This document shows, piece by piece, positions 24,205-32,077 of a stretch of DNA of 37,392 nucleotides. The notes under the pieces are model-generated. The model worked only from the letters and a program-made list of their open reading frames with translations. It had not been told where the DNA came from and ran no database searches. A program made the position numbers and the translations under genes. The stretch comes from Bacteroidales bacterium (lineage in GTDB: Bacteria > Bacteroidota > Bacteroidia > Bacteroidales > P3): contig JAFVWV010000066.1 in assembly GCA_017501495.1 (NCBI GenBank), forward strand, positions 1 through 37,392, written 5' to 3'. The number at the start of each line of letters is the position of its first letter. Within the stretch, counting starts at the first letter, position 1.

Positions 24205-27200
24205 TTACTTGAAGTACTCTACGCCGCTCTCGAATATCTGCTGGTCATCGTTGCCGTAGATGTTCAGGGCCGAGCCCTTGCTGCGGCGCTCCGAGTGGCC
24301 CATCTTGCCGAAGACGCGTCCGTCGGGGCTGGTGATGCCCTCGATGGCCATGTAGGACCCGTTCATATTGTACTCCTCGTCCATCGTGGGGTTGCCCTGT
24401 AGGTCCACATACTGCGTGGCCACCTGGCCGTTCTTGAAGAGACGGTCTATCCACTCTTGCGGAGCCACAAAACGTCCCTCGCCGTGCGAGATGGGGATGA
24501 CATAGGTCTTGCCCAGTTCGGCACGCTGCAGCCAGGGGCTAAGGTTGGAGGTGACGCGCGTGTAAGCCATCTTGCTCTGATGACGGCCGATGGTGTTAAA
24601 GGTCAGCGTGGGGGCATCCTCGGCCTGCGGACGTATCTCGCCGTAGGGCACCAAGCCGAGCTTCACCAGTGCCTGGAAGCCATTGCAGATGCCGAGCATC
24701 AGACCGTCGCGCTTGGTGAGCAACTCCATCACGGCGTCGGCAATCCGGGGGTTGCGGAACACGCTCGTGATGAACTTGGCGCTGCCCTCAGGCTCGTCGC
24801 CTGCGCTGAAGCCGCCGGGAATCATAATGATCTGGCTGCGCTTGATCGCCTCTACGTATGCCTCCACGCTCTCGCGTATCTGCTGGCCGTTCTGGTTGCG
24901 GAATACTATGATCTCGCTCTCCGCACCCGCGCGGTTGAAGGCGCGAGCACTGTCGTATTCGCAGTTGGTGCCCGGGAAGGCGGGGATGAATACGTGGGGC
25001 TTGGCAGAATTTTGAATGTTGAATTTCGAATGTTGAATGGGTGCTGTGGCCTTAAAGAGCGGGCTTTCCACTTTCCACTTTCCACATTCCACTTGCTGGT
25101 TGCTGCGGGTGGGGAAGACACCTTCGAGCGTCCCCTGCCATGCGGCGAGGGCCTCATCGACGGTGACCTTTTCGCCGTTCACCTCGAACACACCCTTGTC
25201 CGTAACCTCGCCAATCTTCTTGCAGCGGAAGGGCAGACCCTCAACCGATGGCACCTCGGCCACAATCCAGCCGTAATGCTTCGCCGTCAGTTCTTCGTCG
25301 CTCACGCCGATTAGTTTCACACCCATCTTGTTGCCGAAGGCCATCTTGCTGACCGCCTCAACGAGGCCGCCGAAGCCCACGACGTATGCACTGCACACTT
25401 TGCCTGCCTCAATCCCCTTGCGCAGGGCGGCATACTGGCAGAGGGCATCCTCATAGTCCGGCATGTCGTATTCTTTCTGCTTGATGTCGAGCAGCACCAG
25501 ACGGTTGCCGGCCTTCTTCAGCTCGGGTGTCACCACATGCTGCAGGTCGCTCATACCGACGGCAAACGAGCACAGCGTCGGCGGCACATCGATATCGTTG
25601 AAGGTGCCGCTCATCGAGTCCTTGCCGCCGATGGCAGGCAGCTTCAACCCCATCTGGGCGTTGTAGGCACCCAGCAGGGCTGCGAAGGGCTCGCCCCAGC
25701 GGTAGGGGTCGTTGCCGAGTTTCTTGAAGTATTCCAGGAAGGTGAGGCGCACCTTGCTGGCATCGCCGCCCGCGGCGGCAATCTTGGCCACCGACGACAG
25801 CACGGCGTAGGCGGCGCCGTGGAACGGGCTCCAGCTCATCTGGTAGGGATCCATTCCGTAGGCCATGATGCTGACAGTGTCGCACTTGCCGTCGAGCAGC
25901 GGCAGCTTGCCTATCATGCTCTGCGTGGGCGTAAGCTGGTAGCGACCGCCGAAAGGCATCACCACGCTGCCAGCACCTATCGAGCTGTCGAACATCTCCA
26001 CCAGCCCCTTCTGCGAGCACACATTCAGGTCGGCGAGGGTGCGGAGCCAAAGCTCCTTTAGATTTTCCGGAGTCTCCGGAACCTCCGGAACTTCCGGAGT
26101 CTCCGGCATCTTAACGCTGACCGTCGTCTCCTGGTGGGCACCGTTGGTGTCTATAAAGCGGCGGCTCAGGTTCACCACCTCTTTGCCGCGCCAGCTGATG
26201 ACCATGCGCGGTTCTTCGGTGACCGTGGCCACCACTGTGGCCTCCAGGTTCTCCTCGTCGGCATAACGCAACATCTGGTCCACATCCTTCGGGTCGACCA
26301 CCACGGCCATTCTTTCCTGGCTCTCGCTGATGGCCAGCTCCGTGCCGTCCAGACCCGCATATTTCTTCGGCACCTTGTCCAGATTGATCCTCAATCCGTC
26401 GGCCAACTCGCCGATGGCCACGCTCACGCCGCCGGCACCGAAGTCGTTGCACTTCTTGATCAAACTCGACACCTCCTCGCGGCGGAACAGCCTCTGTATC
26501 TTGCGCTCGGTGGGGGCGTTGCCTTTCTGCACCTCGGCGCCGCAGGTGGTCAGCGACTTGGTGGTGTGGCTCTTCGAGGCACCAGTGGCACCGCCGATTC
26601 CGTCGCGGCCCGTGCGGCCGCCCAGCAGGATGATGACGTCGCCGGGGTCGCTCGTCAGGCGCTTCACGGCACGACGCGGAGCGGCGGCAATCACGGCGCC
26701 TATCTCCATGCGCTTGGCCACATAGTTCGGGTGGTATACCTCGTTCACCAAGCCCGTGGCCAGACCGATTTGGTTGCCGTAGCTGCTGTAGCCGTGGGCT
26801 GCGGTGGTGACAATCTTGCGCTGCGGCAGCTTGCCGGGCAGAGTCTCGCCCAGAGGCTTCGTCGGGTCGGCGGCACCGGTGACGCGCATGGCCTGGTAGA
26901 CGTATGTGCGGCCGCTCAGCGGGTCGCGGATGCAGCCGCCAAGGCAGGTCGCCGCTCCACCGAAGGGCTCAATCTCGGTCGGGTGGTTGTGGGTCTCGTT
27001 CTTGAAGTTGATAAGCCACTCCTCGCGGTTGCCGTCGATTACGACCGGCACCACGATGGAGCAGGCGTTGATTTCGTCGCTCGGCTCCTGGTCGTCCAGC
27101 AGCCCCATCTTCTTGATGCGCTTGGCCGCCAGTGTGCCGATGTCCATCAGACACACATACTTGTCTGTGCGGCCGACATATTGCTCCTTGTGGTCTTCCA

Positions 27201-27981
27201 GGTACTGCCGGAAGGCGCCTTCGATGAGCGGACGGTAGTAGCCGTCGTCGAACTTCACATCCTTCAGCTCCGTGGCGAAAGTGGTGTGGCGGCAGTGGTC
27301 GCTCCAGTAGGTGTCCAGCACGCGTATCTCCGTCATCGTCGGATTGCGCTTCTCCTCGTCGTGGAAGTAGCGCTGTATGTGCTTGAAGTCGGCAAAGGTC
27401 ATCGCCAGCCCCAGTGAGTCGTAGAGTTCCTTCAGCTGCGGCTCGGCCATATCCTTGAAACCGTCGAATACAATCACATCGGCAGGCTCGTCGAAGCGGT
27501 CCTCCAGCGTCGCCGGCTTCGGCCCGTCGGCGCGCCGGCTGTCCACGGGGTTGACGCAGTGCTTCACCACCGCTTCCTGCCACTCGCTTTCCACTTTCCA
27601 CTTTCCGCTTTTCACTCCCGAAATGACATACGTCGTGGCGCTTTTGATGATGGGGTGCTCCGCGTCGTTCAGCAGGCAGACGCACTGCTCCGCACTGTCG
27701 GCGCGCTGGTCGAACTGGCCCGGCAGGTACTCCACCGTGAAGCAGAAGTCGCCCTCCTTGCAGGGAAACGTCTCCTCGTAGAGGTCGTCCACCGGCGGCT
27801 CGCTGAACACCGTCCCCTTCGCCTTCTCGTACGTCTCGTCGCCAACATTCTCGATGTCGTAGCGTATCAGCACGCGCACATCCTCGGCCTCGATGCCGAG
27901 GTATTCGCTCATTTCACTCTTCAGCTCCTTCGCCCTCACAGCATACGGAGCCTTCTTTTCAACAAAGATTCTTCTTACCAT
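24205..27981 (-). CDS. purL: Phosphoribosylformylglycinamidine synthase
   Basis: Makes FGAM from FGAR, glutamine and ATP in purine synthesis. The 1258-residue single-chain enzyme carries all parts: an N-terminal PurS-like domain (residues 1-150), two AIR synthase-like halves (YWSDHCRHTTF, NETHNHPTEIEPFGGAAT, later GGKDSMSGTF), and a C-terminal glutamine amidotransferase with PAFPGTNCEYD, IPGGFSAGDE and the nucleophile Cys in LGICNGFQAL. Four tandem-repeat insertions are in frame: SGKWKVES near 124-131, PETPEVPEVPETPEN near 625-640, CGKWKVES near 966-973, and IQHSKFNIQNS near 982-992. All fall between domains or at surface-like linkers, so the enzyme is probably active. A terminator follows. 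Confidence 0.95.
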   Translation of the reverse strand: MVRRIFVEKKAPYAVRAKELKSEMSEYLGIEAEDVRVLIRYDIENVGDETYEKAKGTVFSEPPVDDLYEETFPCKEGDFCFTVEYLPGQFDQRADSAEQCVCLLNDAEHPIIKSATTYVISGVKSGKWKVESEWQEAVVKHCVNPVDSRRADGPKPATLEDRFDEPADVIVFDGFKDMAEPQLKELYDSLGLAMTFADFKHIQRYFHDEEKRNPTMTEIRVLDTYWSDHCRHTTFATELKDVKFDDGYYRPLIEGAFRQYLEDHKEQYVGRTDKYVCLMDIGTLAAKRIKKMGLLDDQEPSDEINACSIVVPVVIDGNREEWLINFKNETHNHPTEIEPFGGAATCLGGCIRDPLSGRTYVYQAMRVTGAADPTKPLGETLPGKLPQRKIVTTAAHGYSSYGNQIGLATGLVNEVYHPNYVAKRMEIGAVIAAAPRRAVKRLTSDPGDVIILLGGRTGRDGIGGATGASKSHTTKSLTTCGAEVQKGNAPTERKIQRLFRREEVSSLIKKCNDFGAGGVSVAIGELADGLRINLDKVPKKYAGLDGTELAISESQERMAVVVDPKDVDQMLRYADEENLEATVVATVTEEPRMVISWRGKEVVNLSRRFIDTNGAHQETTVSVKMPETPEVPEVPETPENLKELWLRTLADLNVCSQKGLVEMFDSSIGAGSVVMPFGGRYQLTPTQSMIGKLPLLDGKCDTVSIMAYGMDPYQMSWSPFHGAAYAVLSSVAKIAAAGGDASKVRLTFLEYFKKLGNDPYRWGEPFAALLGAYNAQMGLKLPAIGGKDSMSGTFNDIDVPPTLCSFAVGMSDLQHVVTPELKKAGNRLVLLDIKQKEYDMPDYEDALCQYAALRKGIEAGKVCSAYVVGFGGLVEAVSKMAFGNKMGVKLIGVSDEELTAKHYGWIVAEVPSVEGLPFRCKKIGEVTDKGVFEVNGEKVTVDEALAAWQGTLEGVFPTRSNQQVECGKWKVESPLFKATAPIQHSKFNIQNSAKPHVFIPAFPGTNCEYDSARAFNRAGAESEIIVFRNQNGQQIRESVEAYVEAIKRSQIIMIPGGFSAGDEPEGSAKFITSVFRNPRIADAVMELLTKRDGLMLGICNGFQALVKLGLVPYGEIRPQAEDAPTLTFNTIGRHQSKMAYTRVTSNLSPWLQRAELGKTYVIPISHGEGRFVAPQEWIDRLFKNGQVATQYVDLQGNPTMDEEYNMNGSYMAIEGITSPDGRVFGKMGHSERRSKGSALNIYGNDDQQIFESGVEYFK
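25010..25037 (-). repeat. TGTTGAA heptamer tract inside purL
   Basis: Four 7-bp units on the + strand: TTTTGAA, TGTTGAA, TTTCGAA, TGTTGAA. The coding strand gives IQHSKFNIQNS in the linker before the amidotransferase domain. Confidence 0.85.
25064..25091 (-). repeat. CTTTCCA heptamer tract inside purL (second)
   Basis: Units CTTTCCA, CTTTCCA, CTTTCCA, CATTCCA on the + strand, encoding VECGKWKVES. It is 26 bases from the TGTTGAA tract in the same linker. Confidence 0.85.
26064..26106 (-). repeat. TCCGGA 9-bp tandem tract inside purL
   Basis: Nearly five units of 9 bp, each starting with TCCGGA (TCCGGAGTC, TCCGGAACC, TCCGGAACT, TCCGGAGTC, TCCGG). A period of 9 bases equals three codons, giving the repeated tripeptides PET and PEV in the linker between the two synthase halves. 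Confidence 0.88.
27587..27614 (-). repeat. CTTTCCA heptamer tract inside purL (first)
   Basis: Units CTTTCCA, CTTTCCA, CTTTCCG, CTTTTCA on the + strand, encoding KSGKWKVES near residue 128, just before the NPVDSR segment of the PurS-like domain. Confidence 0.85.
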
Positions 27982-28021
27982 ATCATTGATTTTTCATTTT
28001 TTCCAATCCATTGGCCATCGG

Positions 28022-28080
28022 CCTAAACCCATAACCTCTAACCTCTAACCTCTCACCTCTAACCTTAAACCTTAAACCTC
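28022..28080. repeat. CCTCTAA/CCTTAAA heptamer array
   Basis: Eight roughly 7-bp units in a row, including CCTCTAA (28035, 28042, 28056), CCTCTCA (28049) and CCTTAAA (28063, 28070). The array fills most of the gap between purL and the acyltransferase gene. It extends into the latter, whose TAA stop (28074-28072) is formed by a repeat unit. Confidence 0.88.
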
Positions 28081-28629
28081 CACAAACTGCCCCGGACGTT
28101 TTGCCATCTCCGCCCTGAAATACCTCTTCACCCGCGCCACGTCCGCCTCGTAGTCGTCCGTCGTCCAGATAGCCTCATCGAGCCATATCCTCTTGCGCCC
28201 GAAATCGATGCATGCCGGCACAATCGGCACGCCGGCCTGGTGCGCTATCTCCCAAAAACCCCTCTTCCATCGCTTCACAGGCTTCCGCGTGCCCTCCGGC
28301 GTAATCGCCAGGCTGAACACTTCGCCCTTCGCAAACTCCGCCACCGCGCGCCCTATCATGTCGTTCTTGCGGTTCCCACGGTCTATAGGTATGCCGCCCA
28401 ACTTGCGCAGCAAACCGCCGATCGGCCACACAAAAAACTCTTTCTTGATGAAAATGTGCCCGTTCGTGTCGAGCGACCACAAATACGCCGCCCCAATCAG
28501 AAAATCAGACACCGCCGTGTGCGGCGCCACCGCAAACACACACCGCTCCAACTCCGGTCGCGACCCCGGCTCGGGCAGGCGGAAATCCCAACCGAGCATC
28601 TTTACTATAGCTATCCAGATCTTCTTCAT
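28072..28629 (-). CDS. PlsC-like acyltransferase
   Basis: A 185-residue protein of the PlsC (1-acylglycerol-3-phosphate acyltransferase-like) family acting at the inner membrane. Motif I is APHTAVSDFLIG (HxxxxD), then GGIPIDRGNRK and the third motif TPEGTRK. The short form lacking long membrane anchors is typical of Bacteroidota members, some of which serve phospholipid or other lipid acylation; the exact acceptor is not known. The ATG at 28629 (MKKIWIA) is preferred to an upstream Met, because a promoter at 28639-28670 lies between them. Its last codons are part of a heptamer repeat array, so the C-terminal end may have been altered. Confidence 0.88.
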   Translation of the reverse strand: MKKIWIAIVKMLGWDFRLPEPGSRPELERCVFAVAPHTAVSDFLIGAAYLWSLDTNGHIFIKKEFFVWPIGGLLRKLGGIPIDRGNRKNDMIGRAVAEFAKGEVFSLAITPEGTRKPVKRWKRGFWEIAHQAGVPIVPACIDFGRKRIWLDEAIWTTDDYEADVARVKRYFRAEMAKRPGQFVEV

Positions 28630-28638
28630 TTCAAACTG

Positions 28639-28670
28639 CAAAAATACGCTTTTTTTTTCATTCTGTGCAA
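28639..28670 (-). promoter_or_regulatory. Promoter of the PlsC-like gene
   Basis: On the - strand, TTG (28670-28668), 21 bases, then TATTTTTG (28646-28639). The -7 box ends only 9 bases before the ATG at 28629, so the transcript would have almost no leader. Confidence 0.65.
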
Positions 28671-28992
28671 CGTTATACAATAATTGCATCAAAAAATTCG
28701 ACCCCTGTTTTTATATGTTGCAGTTTGTCAATGCATTGGCAATATCTCAAAAGGCACCTCCTGCCTCGTTGTACGCTATATGTACGCTACTTGTACAGTA
28801 CTTGTACGTTTATAAAGCGTACAAGTACTGTACATATACTGTACAAGTACTGTACAACGGTGCTCCCGGTACCCTACCGGATATTGACTATCAGGGTGTT
28901 GCGTTATTGCCGATTTTTGTCTTTTTCTGTTTGTAATGTGTTGTGTGCCAGCGGGCTGAGTGTTGTTTTGGGGGTGGCGGCAGGGCTGGGAT
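28671..28992. other. Gene-free stretch holding a dispersed repeat
   Basis: No credible gene is seen between the PlsC-like promoter and the C25 peptidase terminator. It contains the second 129-bp element (28750-28878), listed separately. The remainder, including 28879-28992, shows nothing recognisable. Confidence 0.7.
28750..28878 (-). repeat. 129-bp palindromic dispersed repeat, copy B
   Basis: An inverted copy of 10913-11041 with 12 mismatches and no gaps over 129 bases, including both unique ends (AAAGGCACCTC on the left, CCGGTACCCTACC on the right). It has the same core of 11-bp GTACA-type units around GTTTATAAAGC. Like copy A it lies between a gene start region and a terminator, outside any coding sequence. 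Sequence identity stops sharply at both ends, so the element has defined borders. Confidence 0.9.
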
Positions 28993-29022
28993 AAAAAAAA
29001 CGGATGGCCACAGGCCATCCGT
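28993..29022 (-). terminator. Terminator of the C25 peptidase gene
   Basis: A perfect 10-bp stem (29000-29009 with 29013-29022) with a 3-base loop is followed on the - strand by a run of eight T (29000-28993). It ends the long operon that starts near 37047. Confidence 0.9.
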
Positions 29023-29051
29023 TATATTTCGTTGTCTCAGCTGTTTGGCTG

Positions 29052-31394
29052 TCAAATGCGGACCAGGCGGTGGGCGCTGGTGCCGTCGTCGGACGATACT
29101 ATTATCAGGTATAGCCCTGGCTGCAAGTGGCTGACGTCGAGCGTGTAGGTGTCCGAGCCGACGGTGTAGGTGTCGATGACGGCTCCGTTTGGCGTGGCCA
29201 CACTCACTTCGCGTATGCCGCTGCCGATTATGTTGACCACCGTGCTTGCGGGGTTGGGGTAGGCGCGGACTGCAAGGTTGAGGCCGAGGTCGATACCGTC
29301 AATGTTGCTGATGTATGGTTTGTAGCCCTGCGCGCTGGCGCTGATGAAGTATTTTGAATTGGATATGCTTTGCGGCAGGCTGATTTGCCCGAAGCCGTGG
29401 GCGTCGCAGTAGGTGGCACCGGCAACCTGGAGTGTGGCGCTGTCGACGACGGCCACGTAGGCATTGGCCACGCTGGTGAATTTCAGCACGTCGGCATCGG
29501 TGGTATCGGCTGAAAAGGGCATGTCTTTCGCCTTGCCGAGCCAGGGCATCATCGACGGGTCGCCCATGAGGTGATAGATTTCCCAGTAGTAGTGTGAGAA
29601 GAGGTAGGCTGCATCGTCGCCAGTGTAGCTTTGCACAGCCATATTGCCGTAGTAGACGATGCTGCCCATGGTGGAGCCGTGCTGCGAAAAGGGTTCGTTG
29701 TGTGTGTGGAAGAGGTGGTCGTACATACCGAGACGGGTGGCGCTGTAGGAGGGCGCTTTGTTGCCGTTGAATTCGCTTTCTCCGCGCAGTCCGACGGCCC
29801 AATAGAAGTCGTGTGTCCAGTAGGTCTCCTGGCTGGCGCCGACGTAGGCGGCGGCACCGGCATTGTCGGCCCGGCGCAGCAGCGCTTCGCCGAGACATTC
29901 GTCTTTGTTGAATTTGTTGCTCAGGCAGCAGTTGCCGATCATGATGGACGGCATGCCGATGTTGCTCATGTTGTTGGCGTTGTTGACGCTGAAGAGCGGT
30001 ATGGACCAGCTGTTCCAGTCGCCGTGGGCGCTGTAGTTGATCCAGCCGTAGCCTCGGTTGTAGAGGTTGCGGAGGGTGTCCGCTATGCCCGAGGCTGAGC
30101 TGCTCCCTGTGACGCTGACGCCCGTCGGTGCGTACGACGTGCGGTTCTTGTAATAGCGTATCTCCTGATATCCGTTGGTGGAGGTGATGTATTGCGAGGC
30201 GGCGTAGTCCATGGTGGGGTCGGAGTAGTGGTAGGCGTTGTCGTACTGATTGCCGGCGTCGATGCCCGAAACGAGCACGGCGCGGCCTAGGTAGCTGTCG
30301 TCCTCGAACGAATAGCTCTCGTAGAGCATTATTTTGTTGATGATGCGGGCGAGGCTGACAGTGTCGGTGGCCGAGAGGCGGCCGTAGTAAGCGTCGGGCA
30401 GGTTGTCGCCCGACGTCCAGCTGGCATAGTAGAGGTCCGTGATGTGGTTGAGCATGCCGTAGTAATTGGTCACGCTGTTTGAGGGCATTTTGCTGTTGAA
30501 TGCCGGAAGCTGGTCGTGGTCGCCGATGATGATTACAAACGTGGGCGCCGGTGCGTCGGCGGTGGCCTCGTCGTAGAGCGACTGCAGCTGTTCGGCCAGC
30601 TCGTTGCGGGCACCCGAACCGGTGCGCTCGCTCGTGTAGATGTCGACGAGCATTCCCTGGCGCCGCTTCCAGTCGGCGAAGGCTTGCAGCCGGCGACAGT
30701 CGAACCGCGCGGGGCTGACGATGACGAGGCGTATGGGCGAATCGCCGCTTTTGCTGCTGAAGCCAAGGCTGTTGAGCGATTGGCCCGCGTCGAATGCGGG
30801 TGTGTGGTAGCGCTCGTAGTGTCTGACGGTGGCTTTGCGGTCGGGATTGATGTATCGCACGGTGACGGTGGCTTTGCGGCAGATGACGGCTTTGTGGCTC
30901 ACGGGATTGATGCTGACGGGCGCGAAGCGCAGGTGGGCCAGGCGGCGGTCGCGTGCCACACCGGCGGGTATGACCTCGGCAAGCGGCAGGCCGCTATAGG
31001 CATCGGTTGTATAGACCTCTTTGTTGCGCATCAGAACGGCTTTTGTGGTGTCGCTCTTGCGCCGGGGCGGCTGCTGTGGCATGACGTTCAGGGGCGGGAG
31101 GTCCACGGTGTCGTAGGCGGCATTGGCCACGCTGACCTCGAAACCGTCGCAGAAGGGCACCGTCAGCAGGCTGCTAATGAAGGGTACGGCTGGTGAACCG
31201 TACTCGCCGCCAAGCATATAGCCCTCGATGGCAGGATAGATGAATGTCTCGCCGCATAGATCTGCCTTGTCGAAGGCAACATCGGGCAGGTCGTATTGTA
31301 TGATGAGTCGTGTGTAGTTATCCTCCACCACCTGCTGGGCGCTGAGTGTGAGTGCCGAAGCAATGGCAAGTACGGTGAATATCAGACGTTTCAT
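29052..31394 (-). CDS. C25 (gingipain-type) peptidase with T9SS sorting domain
   Basis: A 780-residue secreted cysteine peptidase. It has a signal peptide (residues 1-20), a propeptide-like beta-rich region to about 210, and then the C25 catalytic domain. IRLVIVSPARFD opens the caspase-like fold, FVIIIGDHDQLPA follows, the catalytic His lies in NYSAHGDWNSW (near 453), and the catalytic Cys in GNCCLSNKF (near 487). Spacing and context match gingipains, with the second Cys aligned to the nucleophile. From about 711 (AYPNPAST) the T9SS type A sorting domain runs to the end. Cleavage specificity cannot be read. The gene overlaps the pseudouridine synthase gene by 4 bp, an unusual operon partner for an exported protease. 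Confidence 0.9.
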   Translation of the reverse strand: MKRLIFTVLAIASALTLSAQQVVEDNYTRLIIQYDLPDVAFDKADLCGETFIYPAIEGYMLGGEYGSPAVPFISSLLTVPFCDGFEVSVANAAYDTVDLPPLNVMPQQPPRRKSDTTKAVLMRNKEVYTTDAYSGLPLAEVIPAGVARDRRLAHLRFAPVSINPVSHKAVICRKATVTVRYINPDRKATVRHYERYHTPAFDAGQSLNSLGFSSKSGDSPIRLVIVSPARFDCRRLQAFADWKRRQGMLVDIYTSERTGSGARNELAEQLQSLYDEATADAPAPTFVIIIGDHDQLPAFNSKMPSNSVTNYYGMLNHITDLYYASWTSGDNLPDAYYGRLSATDTVSLARIINKIMLYESYSFEDDSYLGRAVLVSGIDAGNQYDNAYHYSDPTMDYAASQYITSTNGYQEIRYYKNRTSYAPTGVSVTGSSSASGIADTLRNLYNRGYGWINYSAHGDWNSWSIPLFSVNNANNMSNIGMPSIMIGNCCLSNKFNKDECLGEALLRRADNAGAAAYVGASQETYWTHDFYWAVGLRGESEFNGNKAPSYSATRLGMYDHLFHTHNEPFSQHGSTMGSIVYYGNMAVQSYTGDDAAYLFSHYYWEIYHLMGDPSMMPWLGKAKDMPFSADTTDADVLKFTSVANAYVAVVDSATLQVAGATYCDAHGFGQISLPQSISNSKYFISASAQGYKPYISNIDGIDLGLNLAVRAYPNPASTVVNIIGSGIREVSVATPNGAVIDTYTVGSDTYTLDVSHLQPGLYLIIVSSDDGTSAHRLVRI

Positions 31395-32077
31395 AATGAT
31401 ACTATATTGAACATGTGTTGTATTTCGGGGTTAGGGGCGGTGATGGTTACGGGCTCGTGCCGCACAGGGTGTTCGAAGGTGATGCTGTAGGCATGGAGCG
31501 AGATGCTGCCGTCGGGATTGCTGCGTTCGGCGCCGTACTTGAGGTCGCCCTTGATGGGGCAGCCGATATTGGCCAGCTGGCAGCGTATCTGGTGGTGGCG
31601 GCCGGTGTGCAGGTTGATGTCGAGCAGATGGTAGCCTCCGTCGCTGACGGCAATGTCGCGGTACTCAAGCCGGGCCAGCTTGGCGCGTGCTTGCCCGTTG
31701 CTGACCACGTAGCTCTTGTTTCGCTCCTCGACCTTGACCAGCCAGTTTTCAAGCATCCCTGCCGGCTGCGGCGGGGCATTTTTGACCACGGCCCAGTAGT
31801 GCTTCTCGAAGTTGCGGGTGCGCACCAGCTCCACCATGCGGCTCAGCGCCTTCGAGGTCTTGGCCAGCAGCACCACTCCCGATACCGGCCGGTCCAGACG
31901 GTGTATCACGCCGCAGTAGACCTGTCCGGGCTTGTGGTCGCGCTCTTTGATATAGTCCTTCACGAGGTCAGCCAGACACGGGTCGCCGGTCTTGTCGCCC
32001 TGCGTAATCTGTCCCGGCAGCTTGTTGATGGCCATCAGGTGATTGTCCTCGTACAGTATTTGGTCGCCGATGGTCAT
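31391..32077 (-). CDS. RluA-family pseudouridine synthase
   Basis: Converts uridine to pseudouridine in rRNA or tRNA; the target site is unknown. The 228-residue protein lacks an S4 domain. It has the catalytic motif VIHRLDRPVSGVVLLAKT (Asp of HRLD), followed by YWAVV, and later LHTGRHHQIRCQLANIGCPIKGDLKYGA, the RluA-type motif III. The ATG at 32077 is chosen because it overlaps the psd stop by 4 bp; a longer upstream reading frame would cover much of psd. Its own stop overlaps the C25 peptidase start (31391-31394). Confidence 0.92.
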   Translation of the reverse strand: MTIGDQILYEDNHLMAINKLPGQITQGDKTGDPCLADLVKDYIKERDHKPGQVYCGVIHRLDRPVSGVVLLAKTSKALSRMVELVRTRNFEKHYWAVVKNAPPQPAGMLENWLVKVEERNKSYVVSNGQARAKLARLEYRDIAVSDGGYHLLDINLHTGRHHQIRCQLANIGCPIKGDLKYGAERSNPDGSISLHAYSITFEHPVRHEPVTITAPNPEIQHMFNIVSL

